Source: Conexibacter woesei Iso977N (GTDB lineage: Bacteria; Actinomycetota; Thermoleophilia; Solirubrobacterales; Solirubrobacteraceae). From it: 64,000 nucleotides of DNA. The translations under genes and the position numbers were made by a program. The notes beneath the pieces were generated by a model. It saw nothing but the letters and a program-made list of their open reading frames with translations, did no database searches and was not told the DNA's origin. This document shows, piece after piece, positions 1 through 12,725 of this stretch (position 1 is the first letter of the stretch; every line of letters starts with the position of its first letter). The stretch spans positions 124,001-188,000 of the forward strand of contig NZ_AUKG01000005.1 in assembly GCF_000424625.1 (NCBI RefSeq). Reading direction: 5' to 3'.

Positions 1-207
1 ACGCCCGGCGAGTTCGCCGGCGACAAGCTCGGTGCGTCCGAGGTCATGTACGTGCTGGCGGGCGACGCGACGATCACCAGCGACGACGGCACGACGCTGG
101 AGCTGCGGCCCGGCGTGTCGTTCGTGACGCCCGACGGCTGGAAGGGCCGCTGGCGCGTGCGCGAGAGCGTCCGGAAGTTGTACGTGATCTGGAAGCACGC
201 GTCGTGA
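1..207 (+). CDS. cupin domain protein, C-terminal part (5' end outside window)
   Basis: Open from base 1 in frame 1 to a TGA at 205-207, 68 residues visible. The residues read as the second half of a small beta-barrel: a strand with VMYVLAGDATITSDDG, a turn with LELRPGVSFVTPDGWKG, then WRVRESVRKLYVIW at the end. This is the usual closing pattern of Cupin_3/DUF861 (ureidoglycine-aminohydrolase-like) proteins, in which a promoted stability strand is followed by a proline-glycine turn. The metal-binding half is outside the window, so no substrate can be proposed. The stop overlaps the GTG of the downstream aldo/keto reductase (GTGA), so the two are probably co-translated. Confidence 0.75.
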   Translation, partial: TPGEFAGDKLGASEVMYVLAGDATITSDDGTTLELRPGVSFVTPDGWKGRWRVRESVRKLYVIWKHAS

Positions 208-1220
208 GCGCGGAGCGCTATGAGTCGATGCCCTACCGTCGCGCCGGGCGGTCCGGCCTGCGGCTGCCGGCGATCTCACTCGGGCTCTGGCACAACTTCG
301 GCGACGACCGGGCCTTCGAGACCCAGCGCGCGATCGTCCGCCGCGCCTTCGACCGCGGCGTGACCCACTTCGACCTGGCCAACAACTACGGCCCTCCCCC
401 GGGCTCGGCGGAGTCCAACTTCGGCCGTCTGCTGGCGACCGACCTGCGCGGTCACCGCGACGAGCTGGTCGTGAGCACCAAGGCCGGCTGGGACATGTGG
501 CCCGGCCCCTACGGCGACGGCGGCTCCCGCAAGTACTTGTTGTCGTCGTTGGATCAGTCGCTGTCCCGGATGGGCCTCGACCACGTCGACATCTTCTACT
601 CCCACCGCTTCGACCCCGAGACCCCGCTCGAGGAGACCTGCTCAGCCCTCGACGCCGCGGTCCGCTCCGGCAAGGCCCTCTACGTCGGCATCTCCTCCTA
701 CTCACCGAAGCGCACCCGCGAAGCCGCCGCGATCCTCCAGGCCCTCGGCACACCGCTGCTGATCCACCAACCCAACTACTCCATGTTGAACCGCCGCATC
801 GAGCGTGACAGCCTCCTGGACGTGTTGGAAGAGGAAGGCTCGGGCTGCATCGCCTTCTCTCCCCTGGCGCAAGGCCTGCTGACCGACAAGTACCTCTCCG
901 GCGTACCCGAGGGATCTCGCGCAGCGGCGCGTACCTCGCTGGCCGAGTCCTGGCTGTCCGAGACGAACCTCCAGCGGATCCGCGCCCTCAACACGATCGC
1001 CACCGACCGCGGTCAATCCCTGGCGCAGATGGCCATCGCCTGGACCCTCCGCGACCCCCGCGTGACCTCCTCGCTAATCGGCGCCTCGTCCGTCTCCCAA
1101 CTCGACAACTCGCTGGACGCACTGGCGAACCCATCCTTCACCGCCAACGAGCTCTCCGCCATCAACACCCACGCCCAAGACGCCGGCATCGACCTCTGGG
1201 AAGCCGCCTCAACGGCCTGA
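204..1220 (+). CDS. aldo/keto reductase, YghZ/GpR-like
   Basis: 338 residues, GTG start overlapping the stop of the preceding cupin gene. Full-length AKR TIM barrel with the catalytic tetrad visible: Asp57 in HFDLANNYG, Tyr62, Lys93 in VVSTKAGWD and His134 in FYSHRFD. The segments GWDMWPGPYGDGGSRKYL and GSGCIAFSPLAQGLLTDKYL are typical of the L-glyceraldehyde-3-phosphate reductase/YghZ branch (AKR14 or KvBeta-like), which uses NADPH to reduce small aldehydes. The C-terminal cofactor-binding stretch SSLIGASSVSQLDNS is intact. It is the last gene of its operon; the next gene is convergent. Physiological substrate unknown. A role in detoxifying aldehydes near the alkane oxidation locus is possible but is only inference. 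Confidence 0.9.
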   Translation: MSAERYESMPYRRAGRSGLRLPAISLGLWHNFGDDRAFETQRAIVRRAFDRGVTHFDLANNYGPPPGSAESNFGRLLATDLRGHRDELVVSTKAGWDMWPGPYGDGGSRKYLLSSLDQSLSRMGLDHVDIFYSHRFDPETPLEETCSALDAAVRSGKALYVGISSYSPKRTREAAAILQALGTPLLIHQPNYSMLNRRIERDSLLDVLEEEGSGCIAFSPLAQGLLTDKYLSGVPEGSRAAARTSLAESWLSETNLQRIRALNTIATDRGQSLAQMAIAWTLRDPRVTSSLIGASSVSQLDNSLDALANPSFTANELSAINTHAQDAGIDLWEAASTA

Positions 1221-1414
1221 TCCCGCGAACCGGCGTCCCTCCGGAAGCTCACCGACCAGAGGGGCAACGCCGGCGGAGACCGGCGACCGCCGAAAGCTCG
1301 GACTCGACGACACATCGGTACACCAAGCGCCAACAGCACGCGGACTGTGGCCGCGGACGCAACGATCACACCACCGCCACACCCCGATACCGCGTGTACC
1401 GAGAATCGACTGGG

Positions 1415-1441
1415 CGCGGTCCCGCCGGGGGCGGGACCGCG
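1415..1441 (-). terminator. GC-rich terminator hairpin after the prm-groEL operon
   Basis: A perfect 12-base-pair stem (1415-1426 with 1430-1441) closed by a 3-base loop lies 8 bases beyond the groEL stop codon. There is no T-run after it on the minus strand, so it is a U-less hairpin of the kind often found behind actinobacterial operons. It sits exactly where transcription of the long minus-strand operon should end, and facing it from the other side is the end of the aldo/keto reductase gene, for which it could also serve. Nothing else is recognisable in 1221-1414. Confidence 0.7.
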
Positions 1442-1449
1442 GAGTCGGA

Positions 1450-4857
<3,408 letters not shown>

Positions 4858-4861
<4 letters not shown>

Positions 4862-5907
4862 GCGCTCTCCACCAGCTGCGCGTCGGCCTTCTCGGCCGGC
4901 GCGCTCGCCGGGTCGGCCAGCCGGAACTCGGCGGGCACGTCGATCCCGTACAACTTGGCCGCGTTCAGACCCAGGACCTTCTTCTTGGCCTCGGTCGTCC
5001 AGCGCGGGTAGTCGGAGAACGTGTCGTCCGGGTAGTCCCAGGCGACGAGGCCTTCGACCTGCCACCTCGGCTCCCAGATGCCGTAGTCGGAGCCGAACAG
5101 CATCTTGTCCTCGCCGACCCAGAACAGCAGCTCGCCCATCACCTTGGCGAAGAACCGCGGGCGGGCGTGCATCAGGCCCCCGACGACGACCGACAGGCCG
5201 GCGTAGACGTTGGGCTCCTGCGTCGCCATGAAGCAGAAGTCCTCGATCCGCGGCAGCCCCACGTGCTCGACGATGAAGTTGAGCTCCGGGAAGCTCGTCG
5301 CCGCGTGGTCGATGTCGGAGACGTCGAAGCCGTCCTTGTCCAGCGGCCAGATCGTCGGGCCCTTGTGGACGTGGATGTTCTTGATCCCCAGCTCCATGCA
5401 GAGCTCCAGGAACGGCACGGCCTCGGGGTCCTTCAGCGACCATCCGCGCGACGATCCCAACCACTCGGCGGTGTAGAGCTTGACGCCCTGCAGCCTGTAC
5501 TTCGCGTGGTCCTCGCGCAGCTGACGCAGGCCCGGCTCGCCCTCGCGGGCGTCGAAGCGCCCGTTGACGCGGACCCTGTCGCCGAAGCGCTCCAGCAGCG
5601 CCGCGTTCTGCTCGATCGCGTTGAAGCCGGTCTTGTACCACTGCTTGAGGTACGTCGACTGGAAGATCGCCATGTCGACGTGGCCGTCGGTGAAGACGTC
5701 CTTCTCGTAGTCGTCGACCGAGTACTTCATGAAGTGCTCGATCGACCAGTGCGTCTCCGGCGGCCCCAGCGACTGGTAGGCGTGGAAGCACTCGATCCAG
5801 CCCTTGGCGTACTGCTCCTCGCCCTCCACCCAGTTCTCGGGACTGGCGTCCCAGAAGTGGCTGTGGCTGTCCAGGATGAAGTACCTCTCACCGTTGGCCT
5901 CGTACAC
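4858..5907 (-). CDS. amidohydrolase-2 family protein of the propane monooxygenase operon
   Basis: 349 residues. Amidohydrolase_2 (ACMSD-like) fold with the metal pair His15-x-His17 in ILDSHSHFWD, a further His in NIHVHKGPT, another in FIVEHVGLP, and the catalytic Asp in LFGSDYGIWEP. Strong conservation around WVGEDKMLFGSDYG is typical of the version found in prm/mim operons. It follows prmD by 3 bases and overlaps the MIP18-like gene. Its reaction in alkane oxidation has not been settled in the systems I know; suggestions of hydrolase or maturation roles are speculative. No signal peptide, so cytosolic. Confidence 0.9.
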
Positions 5908-5910
5908 GGC

Positions 5911-6261
5911 TCACGCTCCTTCGACGGGCACGAGGTCGAAGCCGATGTACTCGGCCGCGTCCTCGGGGTTGGCGAACATCAGGACGCGGTCGTCGAGGAC
6001 GACCATGCGCCCGTAGTGCGTGGACATGATCTCCTCGAAGTCGTCCTGGCCGAAGTCGGCCCAGCCGAGCGCGTCGGCGATCTCGGCGAAGTCGAAGTCG
6101 ATCTTGTTGATCCCGTCCACGCGGATCATCGACGGCAGCTCGCGGATCCTGACGTCCTTCTTGTCGGCCATCACCTGGGCGACGACGTAGCCCACCTGGT
6201 TGTTCATCAACGTGACGCCGGCCTGGTTGGACGACGTGCGGTCGGACTTGAACTCGGTCAT
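5911..6261 (-). CDS. prmD: propane monooxygenase coupling protein (MmoB/DmpM family)
   Basis: 116 residues, starting within the stop of prmC (ATGA). Small cofactor-free effector protein of soluble diiron monooxygenases: NNQVGYVVAQVMADKK, then RELPSMIRVDGINKIDFDF and a C-terminal ADFGQDDFEEIMSTHYGR stretch. Such proteins bind the hydroxylase, shape the diiron pocket and tune electron transfer and substrate access. It is the fourth structural gene in the order alpha, reductase, beta, coupling, which is the hallmark of group 5 (propane-type) monooxygenases. Confidence 0.93.
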   Translation of the reverse strand: MTEFKSDRTSSNQAGVTLMNNQVGYVVAQVMADKKDVRIRELPSMIRVDGINKIDFDFAEIADALGWADFGQDDFEEIMSTHYGRMVVLDDRVLMFANPEDAAEYIGFDLVPVEGA

Positions 6262-7373
6262 GCGCGGATCTCCTTCGGGATCTCGAGGGTCAGGTCTTCC
6301 AGCAGGTCCGCCATGCGGGACTTCGAGCGCGCCAGCGAGTCCTCGAAGCGCACGTGCTTCTCGGAGACCTGCGACCAGATCGGCTGCAGCTCGTGGGCGG
6401 CCCTCAGGCTCACCGGGATCCACTCCTCCAGCCACTGGTCCATCAGCCTGCGGTTGGCCGGGCCGTGCTTGACGTCGTCGGCCAGCATCCGGAACAGGGC
6501 GCGCGCGCCGCGCTGCTCGCGGGCCGTGTCGGCCTCGCCGCAGCCCATCACGACCGGCGTGACGAAGTCGCCCTGCAGCGCCGCGGCCTGCATCACGAAG
6601 CCGGACCGGAACAGCTCGCCGACGAGCGGCTCGAAGACCACCGCGGTCGCGAAGAAGGCCTGCGCCCAGTCGCGGATGCCGGTGAGCTTCTCGACGTTCT
6701 CGCGCGTGCCCTGCCAGATCGGGTCGCTCTGCCAGGCGGCCTTGTGCGCGCTGCCGTCGAAGCCCTCGAGCTCCTCGGAGACCTCCAGGTTGTACAGGAT
6801 GATGTCCTGCGCGAACCGCAGCTTGTGCACCGCGCCGACGGCCAGCGCGTTGTTGATCATGTTGGTCGGCGCGTCGCGCTGGGCCGGCGTGTAGACGTGC
6901 ATGCCCAGGCCCTGCTCGACGTGCGCCCAGGCCGAGACGTGCTCGGCGACGACCCTGATCCACGAGCGGCTCCAGGCGTCGTAAGCGCCGGCGGCCTTCG
7001 CGTTGGCCAGCGTCTGGCCGATCTGGCGCACCGTGTTGGAGGCGTTGCGGTAGATCGACTGCTCCCACTCCTCGTTGGGGTCGAGGAACGCGTGCCAGTT
7101 GGAGGACTTGAGCGCCGTCCACTCCTGCGGGTAGCCGGAGCTGCCGTCGGCGAACGCGTAGACCCAGCCCTGGGTCAGGTGGCGCTCGGGATCGGGCTGG
7201 ACGTCGACGGTGACGTCCTCGTAGACGCTCGCCCGGCGCTTGCGCGGCTCGAAGTAGTTGTAGGCTCTGCTCCGCGACGACGGGAACTCCTTGGCCCCGG
7301 CCTCCGCGTCGGTGAACACCGGCTTGGGGACGCTGCGCTCCTGCGTCACCGTCTCCGTCGTGTCCTGGGACAT
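6258..7373 (-). CDS. prmC: propane monooxygenase hydroxylase, beta subunit
   Basis: 371 residues. Ferritin-like beta chain of the hydroxylase: SRSRAYNYFEPRKRRASVYE near the N-terminus, WEQSIYRNASNTVRQIG, AEHVSAWAHVEQGLGMHVY and RMLADDVKHGPANRRLM. As expected for a beta subunit, it lacks a full set of diiron ligands. I chose the ATG at 7373 because GAGAGGAG stands just upstream. An earlier in-frame ATG at 7397 overlaps the reductase stop but has no ribosome site and would add only eight residues. It overlaps prmD by four bases. It forms the hydroxylase core together with PrmA. Confidence 0.93.
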   Translation of the reverse strand: MSQDTTETVTQERSVPKPVFTDAEAGAKEFPSSRSRAYNYFEPRKRRASVYEDVTVDVQPDPERHLTQGWVYAFADGSSGYPQEWTALKSSNWHAFLDPNEEWEQSIYRNASNTVRQIGQTLANAKAAGAYDAWSRSWIRVVAEHVSAWAHVEQGLGMHVYTPAQRDAPTNMINNALAVGAVHKLRFAQDIILYNLEVSEELEGFDGSAHKAAWQSDPIWQGTRENVEKLTGIRDWAQAFFATAVVFEPLVGELFRSGFVMQAAALQGDFVTPVVMGCGEADTAREQRGARALFRMLADDVKHGPANRRLMDQWLEEWIPVSLRAAHELQPIWSQVSEKHVRFEDSLARSKSRMADLLEDLTLEIPKEIRA

Positions 7374-7393
7374 GCTGCTCCTCTCGACCGCGG

Positions 7394-8437
7394 TCATTCC
7401 GCGGAGGTCGTGAACTTGTCGAAGTAGATGCGGCTCTCCGGGCAGCCCCGGCGCTCCAGCAGCGCGATCGCGGCGTCGACCATCGGCGGCGGGCCGCAGA
7501 GGTAGGCGTCGACCTCGGTCAGGTCGCCCTCCATGCGGTCCACGACGTCGGTGATCAGGCCGGCCTCGCCGGCCCACCCGGTCTCCTCGTTGGACTCCGA
7601 GAGCGCGGGCACGAACGTCATGTCGGGCAGCACGCTCGCGAGCCGCTCCAGCTCCTCGAGCACGAAGAGGTCGTCCTCGGTCCGCGCCCCGTAGTAGAAG
7701 GTCGCCGGCCGCTGCGTGCCCTTCTCCTCCATCGACCGCAGCAGCGAGACGATCGGCGCCATCCCCGCGCCGCCGGCGATGAACACCAACCGCCGCGGCG
7801 AGGAGTCGCGCAGCGTGAAGACGCCGTACGGGCCCTTGCAGGCCAGCGTGTCGCCGACCTTGATCCCGCTGCCGTTGGCCGACTCCGAGAGCAGGCCGGA
7901 GAAGTGGCCGCCCTCGTAGAGCTTGATCATGAACTCCAGGTGGTCGGGCCGGCCCGGCGTGTTGGCCATCGAGAACGACCGGTGCTCCCCGTCGGCGCCC
8001 GGGATCTGGATGTCCATGTACTGCCCGGCGTTGAACACCAGCGGCTCGGGCAGCTTGAGCACGAGCCGGCGGATGTCGTGGGTCAGCTCCTCGACGGCCG
8101 CGACCTCGGCCGTCGCCTCGACGATCGGGACACCGCTGCGGATGACCTCCTCGTCGTAGTTCATCAACTCGATCTCGACGTCGCTCAGCGCGTGGGCGCG
8201 GCAGAGCAACGTGTAGCCCTCGGCCTCCTCGAAGTCGGGGAGCGCGAACGTCGAGTAGCGGTCGAGGTCCACCTCCCCATCGAGCAGGAACGACTTGCAG
8301 GCCGCGCACTGGCCCTCCTTGCACCCGTGCATCAACATGATGCCCTGGCGGAAGGCGGCGTCGAGGATCGTCTCGTCCTCGTCGACCTCGAGCTCGATCC
8401 CCACCGGCTCGAGGCGTGCGATGTGCTTCTCACCCAT
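7394..8437 (-). CDS. prmB: propane monooxygenase reductase (2Fe-2S / FAD / NADH)
   Basis: 347 residues in three domains. An N-terminal plant-type ferredoxin carries cysteines 39, 44, 47 and 79 (HGCKEGQCAACKS and TLLCRAH). The FAD domain has RSFSMANTP, and the NAD domain has FIAGGAGMAPIVSLLR and the C-terminal YLCGPPPMVDAA. It passes electrons from NADH to the diiron centre of PrmA. It lies between prmA and prmC, the order typical of propane/mim operons and different from methane or toluene systems. Confidence 0.95.
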   Translation of the reverse strand: MGEKHIARLEPVGIELEVDEDETILDAAFRQGIMLMHGCKEGQCAACKSFLLDGEVDLDRYSTFALPDFEEAEGYTLLCRAHALSDVEIELMNYDEEVIRSGVPIVEATAEVAAVEELTHDIRRLVLKLPEPLVFNAGQYMDIQIPGADGEHRSFSMANTPGRPDHLEFMIKLYEGGHFSGLLSESANGSGIKVGDTLACKGPYGVFTLRDSSPRRLVFIAGGAGMAPIVSLLRSMEEKGTQRPATFYYGARTEDDLFVLEELERLASVLPDMTFVPALSESNEETGWAGEAGLITDVVDRMEGDLTEVDAYLCGPPPMVDAAIALLERRGCPESRIYFDKFTTSAE

Positions 8438-8478
8438 GATGTAGGACTCGGTACGCGGCCTGCGTGGTCATGCGGCGA

Positions 8479-10128
8479 TCAGACCTTCGCCGGCCTGCCG
8501 GCGGGGCCGCCGGCCTTGTACTTGGCGACGTGCGCGTCGCGGTCTTCGGGGGACATCTCGTTGAGCAGCACGTTGGGGCTGTTCAGCGTGATGCCGCGGA
8601 CCTGGTCCAGCGTCCACATCTTCTTGGGGTCCAGGTCCAGGTGCGGCTGCGGGACCAGCGTCCTGCCGTCGTCGCGGACGTACCCGAGGTCCTGCATGAT
8701 CTCGGCGACGTCCATGCCGTGGTAGAGCGTCTCCCACTCGCGCCTGCCCGAGAGCTTGCCCATCGCCGGCGTCGGCCGGCCGTTGTACTCCGGGCGGAAC
8801 GCGACCGCGTCGGTCCAGTGGCAGGTCTCCGAGCAGTACGTCCGGACCTGCCCGTCGACCTCGTCGACGACCATGTCCTCGCGGATCAGGCACGGCACCA
8901 TGCACGACCAGCAGCGGTGCGGGTACTCGTAGTCCGACAGCTCGGGCTCGAACGCGATCGGCTTGTGCCCGTTCTTGACCGACAGGTCGGCGTAGCGCTC
9001 CCACCACTTGCCGTACTTGTCGTACCAGCCCGGGTACTTGCCCTCGAACCACTCGAAGTCCGTGTCGTCCATCGCGTCGATCCGCCAGTAGTTGGCGAAC
9101 CACCCGGTGGCGAAGAACTGCGCGACCTCGTGGACGTAGCCCTTGGTGTTGATGCGGTCCCACGCGAGCTCGACGAGGTCGTGCGGGATCGTCAGGCCGT
9201 ACTTCTCCAGCGGGACGAGGTAGGAGCGGTAGTAGTCGTCATAGATCCAGCGCCGCCAGCTCTCGGCGTAGCTGTCGCGATCCGGACGGCGGTCCTTGGT
9301 GCCGTACTCGATGAACGTGCCGATCGCCGCGTCCACGACGCAGTGGTTGTTCCACCAGGCGTAACGCAGGTCGCGCTCGAGCAGGTCGCGATTGCGCTCG
9401 TCGGCCAGCGCCATCAAGATGATGGAGTAGCCGTTGGAGATGTGGCGCGACTCGTCGGACTGCACCGAGTGGAAGACGGTCGGCAGCAGGTAGTCGCCGT
9501 TGGCCGCCGCCTCGCCGGGCATCGCCACGAACAGCACGTTCGTGAACGCCGTCTCGGCCACGATCGTCAGGTAGACGTTCGCCGCGGTGATCGCGTCACC
9601 GGTGATGAAGCCCTCGCCGAACTGGCGGCCGATCGTGCCGGCGTAGCAGTTCGAGAACGCCTTCTCGGAGATGTCGAACCCCGCCGGGTCGATGTAGTGG
9701 TTCATGTACAGCCGCTTGAGGTTCATCTGGATCGTCGAGTGGCGGACCTCGTCGATCATCTGGATGGCCAGCCCGTTGTGGACCTCGGGGTTGGGCACCG
9801 CGTTGATGGCCAGCGGCATGGCGCGCGCGGCGGAGATCTCCGGGAACGGGATGATCGACAGGAACAGCTTCTGCCACTCCATCCAGCGCTCCTGGACCTG
9901 GCGGAACATGTTGCCGCGGATCGCGCCGTCCATCGCGCCGAAGACCCGGTTGTCCTTCTCCTCCTCCATCGGGAAGTAGGAGCGGAGGACCTGCTTGAGC
10001 GGGTCCTTCTTGGGAGCCTTCTCGAACGTGTAGTCGGTCGGGTACTTGTCGACCGGTTCGACGAACGTCGGGTCCCAGGACAGCTCCTGGATCTTGTTGT
10101 GAGCCTTGGTGATGCTGGCTCTGCTCAT
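8479..10128 (-). CDS. prmA: propane-type diiron monooxygenase hydroxylase, alpha subunit
   Basis: 549 residues. The catalytic subunit holding the diiron site: Glu97 (PFPEISAA), Glu127/His130 (IDEVRHST), Glu192 (VAETAFTN) and Glu226/His229 (SDESRHIS). The intervals 30, 33, 95, 129 and 132 equal those of Glu114, Glu144, His147, Glu209, Glu243 and His246 in methane monooxygenase. A C-terminal YHS-like segment carries CWSCMVPC and TYCSETCHW. The start overlaps the stop of the upstream IclR gene, with AGGAGAGGAA as ribosome site. Gene order and accessory genes place it in the propane/MimA group; the preferred substrate (propane, other short alkanes, acetone or phenol) cannot be read from the sequence. 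Confidence 0.95.
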   Translation of the reverse strand: MSRASITKAHNKIQELSWDPTFVEPVDKYPTDYTFEKAPKKDPLKQVLRSYFPMEEEKDNRVFGAMDGAIRGNMFRQVQERWMEWQKLFLSIIPFPEISAARAMPLAINAVPNPEVHNGLAIQMIDEVRHSTIQMNLKRLYMNHYIDPAGFDISEKAFSNCYAGTIGRQFGEGFITGDAITAANVYLTIVAETAFTNVLFVAMPGEAAANGDYLLPTVFHSVQSDESRHISNGYSIILMALADERNRDLLERDLRYAWWNNHCVVDAAIGTFIEYGTKDRRPDRDSYAESWRRWIYDDYYRSYLVPLEKYGLTIPHDLVELAWDRINTKGYVHEVAQFFATGWFANYWRIDAMDDTDFEWFEGKYPGWYDKYGKWWERYADLSVKNGHKPIAFEPELSDYEYPHRCWSCMVPCLIREDMVVDEVDGQVRTYCSETCHWTDAVAFRPEYNGRPTPAMGKLSGRREWETLYHGMDVAEIMQDLGYVRDDGRTLVPQPHLDLDPKKMWTLDQVRGITLNSPNVLLNEMSPEDRDAHVAKYKAGGPAGRPAKV

Positions 10129-11051
10129 GATGCGACTTCCTCTCCTATGGAGATGTCTGATGACGTTGCCGTGGCGGACCTTAGGTTCGCCCCGGCCCGT
10201 GGCTCAAGAACGCGTCGGTCTTCCGGGATCTCAGGAACGCCGAGGACGACCGACGCCTGCAGCGCGACCTCGCACAGCGCCTCGGTGAGCTCGGCGCGTT
10301 CCAGCTCGAAGCAGCGCGCGGACATCGAGATCCCGAGCGCGGCGACGGCCTGGCCGCGCACGTTGAGCACGGGCGCGGCGAGGCAGCAGAAGTCCTCGCG
10401 GAACTCCTCGGCGTCGAAGGCGACCGCGCCGCCGCGGATCGCGGCCAGCTGCGTGCGCAGCCGGTCCGGGTCGGTGATCGTCTTGGGCGTGAACGCCCGC
10501 AGCCCGGCGCGGGCGTAGCGGTCGATCCCGGCGTCGTCGAGCAGCGAGAGCGCGACCTTGCCGAGCGCCAGCGCGTGGGCGTTCTCCCCGATCCGCGCGC
10601 CGAGGCCGGGGATCCGCGGCATGCCCTGGCGGCCGCGGGCCAGCGGGATGATCACGCGGCCCGACTGTGCGGCGGCGAGGTACACGCGCTTGTGCGTGCG
10701 CTCGAACAGCGTGTCGAGGATCCCGTCGAGGCCGGTGGGCAGGCGCGCGGCGGTCGCGCTGACCGGCGGCACGAGCGCGTTGGCGTCGGCCGTCAGCCGG
10801 TAGGCGCCGTCGGCGCCGTGGACGACGAAGCCCTCGCGGACGAGCGTGTCGAGCAGGTTGTAGGCCGTCGACGGGCTCTTGCCCAGCCGCGCGGCGACCG
10901 CGTCGGCGCGCAGCCCGGCGTCGGACTCGGCCAGGTAGGTGAGCAGCCGCAGCACGGTGCGGGCGGTGCTGACGCCACGGGCTCGCGTGCCGGGGACAGC
11001 GGCTGGATGGTGTGTGGTGATGCCGGGCTCCTCTTCTCCGACGCGCCCCAC
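10125..11051 (-). CDS. IclR-family regulator, first gene of the prm operon
   Basis: 308 residues, GTG start. An N-terminal winged helix-turn-helix ([27 protein letters not shown] in parts, then [17 protein letters not shown]) is followed by an IclR effector domain with [31 protein letters not shown] and [16 protein letters not shown]. Its stop overlaps the prmA start by four bases, so regulator and hydroxylase are translationally coupled. A second regulator gene ends 45 bases upstream. IclR proteins bind small acids or aromatics and often control catabolic genes, so an autoregulated control of the whole operon is likely (inference). A candidate promoter lies in 11052-11096 but is not clear-cut. 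Confidence 0.9.
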   Translation of the reverse strand: MGRVGEEEPGITTHHPAAVPGTRARGVSTARTVLRLLTYLAESDAGLRADAVAARLGKSPSTAYNLLDTLVREGFVVHGADGAYRLTADANALVPPVSATAARLPTGLDGILDTLFERTHKRVYLAAAQSGRVIIPLARGRQGMPRIPGLGARIGENAHALALGKVALSLLDDAGIDRYARAGLRAFTPKTITDPDRLRTQLAAIRGGAVAFDAEEFREDFCCLAAPVLNVRGQAVAALGISMSARCFELERAELTEALCEVALQASVVLGVPEIPEDRRVLEPRAGANLRSATATSSDISIGEEVAS

Positions 11052-11096
11052 CGGCGCGACCTGGAGCTAGTGCACCACCGTCCTGTTACACGGCCG

Positions 11097-12698
11097 CTAC
11101 AGCTCGGAGGAGGGTGCGTCGGCGGCGGCGCGGTGGCGCAGGTCGCCGACCCGCGCGGCGGCGAGGCTGCGGCGCGCGTCGGTGTACTCCAGCGCGCCGA
11201 GCAGGCGCTGCCAGGCGAGCAGGTCGTCGCTGCCCGCGGGCGCCGAGACCCACGCCCACAGGGCGTCGGGGTCGTCGGAGGTGATGACCGCCTGGCGCAG
11301 CCAGTGGTCGAGCTCCTTGCGGGCGCTGACGATGCCCGGCGCCTGCGACGCGGGCAGCAGCGATCCGGGGTAGGCCGCGGCGGCCTCGCCGACCGCGCCG
11401 CGGCCGAGCGCCTCGCGCACGTGCTTGACGTCGGCGTCGACGTCGCAGATCAGCGCGTAGCCGCCGGGCTCGATCGCGCCGGGCAGCAGCTTGCGCAGGC
11501 GCGACATCTCGACGCGGACGCTGCCCGGATGGCCCGCGGCGCCGTAGAGCTCGGGGCACAGCGCCTCGGCGCCGGCGCGGCCGCGGTGCAGCATCAGCAG
11601 CGCGAGCAGCTCGACCAGGCGCGGGCGCAGCCGCAGCGCGACGCCGTCCAGGCGGACGCCGGCCTGGCCGTCGCCGAGCAGGCGCAGCTCGAGCTGCGGG
11701 CGCGGGAGCGTGACCGTGCGGCGGCGCGTGGCGCCGTCATGGACCAGGAACAGCTCGGGCGCGTCGTGGGCGACGGGCTCGGCGACGACCTCGGTCCCGG
11801 AGGGCAGGACGATCCGGCCGCCGCCCGGCGGGATCGCGCCGATGTCGGGCAGCAGGCCGCGCGGGTCGGCGATCACGCGCCCGGCCGCGGTGACCAGCGC
11901 GGCGCCGGCCGGGTGCAGCTGCGCGGCGTAGCGGCTGCGCAGCTGCTCGTCGGCCTCGCGCAGCTGCATGCGCAGGAGCTGCTCGACGGCGCGCGCGGTC
12001 GCGACGACGACCGAGAGGCTGTGCGGGTGAACGCTGCTCATGTCGCCGGTGAGGTCGATGACGCCGAGCAGCTTCCCGGTGTCCGGGTCGCTGATCGGCG
12101 CGGCCGCGCAGGTCCAGCGCTGCACGGGCTCGGTGAAGTGCTCGGCGGCGAAGACCTGGACCGCATGCTCGGCGGCCAGCGCGGTCCCGACGGCGTTGGT
12201 GCCGGCCCCGGCTTCGCTCCAGAGCGCGCCCTCGACGAAGTTCATCTCGTCGGCGGCGCGGCTGCGCAGCGTGACGTCGCCGCGGATGCTGAGCAGCATG
12301 CCGGAGGCGTCGCTGATGACCATCAGGTGGTCGGCGTCGACGGCGGCGGCCGACATGCACTCGTCGATCAGCGGCGCGGCGATCGCGAGCGGGTGCGCCG
12401 TCCAGGAGGCGCGCGCGCCGGGCAACTCCATCAGCGACGGCGCGTTCTGGCGGCCGTGCGGGTCGACGCCGGCGTCGCGCGAGCGCCGCCACGACGCGGC
12501 GATCGGGTTGCGGATCGGCGGCGTGCCCTCGTCCTCGGACCGGTCCAGCGTGTGGCCGTCGACGAAGCCCTCCCAGGCGTCGCGCAGCTCGCGGGCGAGC
12601 TTGGCCGGGATCGTCGCAGCGTCGACCGCGACCCAGTCGCTCCGCGAAGGGGTCGGACGGTCCTCCGGATCGGCGTGCGACGCCGCCTGTGGGGTCAT
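11097..12698 (-). CDS. GAF-domain transcriptional regulator with C-terminal winged helix
   Basis: 533 residues from the ATG at 12698, which has GGAGAG upstream; an in-frame start 60 bases earlier lacks one. The N-terminal half resembles the sensory part of AcoR-type activators: IRNPIAASWRRSRDAGVDP, a GAF domain with WSEAGAGTNAVGTALA and HFTEPVQRWTCAAAPI, then IDLTGDMSSVHPHSL. In place of an AAA+ sigma-54 domain and Fis helix, the C-terminal part has an OmpR/AfsR-like winged helix (LRLRPRLVELLALLMLH, VEMSRLRKLLPG). Such proteins commonly sit by alcohol or aldehyde oxidation genes of actinobacteria. Its place between the prm operon and the divergent acetate transporter makes it a candidate activator of both. 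Confidence 0.85.
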   Translation of the reverse strand: MTPQAASHADPEDRPTPSRSDWVAVDAATIPAKLARELRDAWEGFVDGHTLDRSEDEGTPPIRNPIAASWRRSRDAGVDPHGRQNAPSLMELPGARASWTAHPLAIAAPLIDECMSAAAVDADHLMVISDASGMLLSIRGDVTLRSRAADEMNFVEGALWSEAGAGTNAVGTALAAEHAVQVFAAEHFTEPVQRWTCAAAPISDPDTGKLLGVIDLTGDMSSVHPHSLSVVVATARAVEQLLRMQLREADEQLRSRYAAQLHPAGAALVTAAGRVIADPRGLLPDIGAIPPGGGRIVLPSGTEVVAEPVAHDAPELFLVHDGATRRRTVTLPRPQLELRLLGDGQAGVRLDGVALRLRPRLVELLALLMLHRGRAGAEALCPELYGAAGHPGSVRVEMSRLRKLLPGAIEPGGYALICDVDADVKHVREALGRGAVGEAAAAYPGSLLPASQAPGIVSARKELDHWLRQAVITSDDPDALWAWVSAPAGSDDLLAWQRLLGALEYTDARRSLAAARVGDLRHRAAADAPSSEL

Positions 12699-12725
12699 GG
12701 CTCTCCTGCTTCGTCCAGCATTGCG

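Noticed and set aside
7374..7397. Upstream ATG for prmC at 7397 overlapping the prmB stop
   Set aside because: It forms ATGA with the stop but lacks a ribosome site, while ATG 7373 has GAGAGGAG at good spacing.
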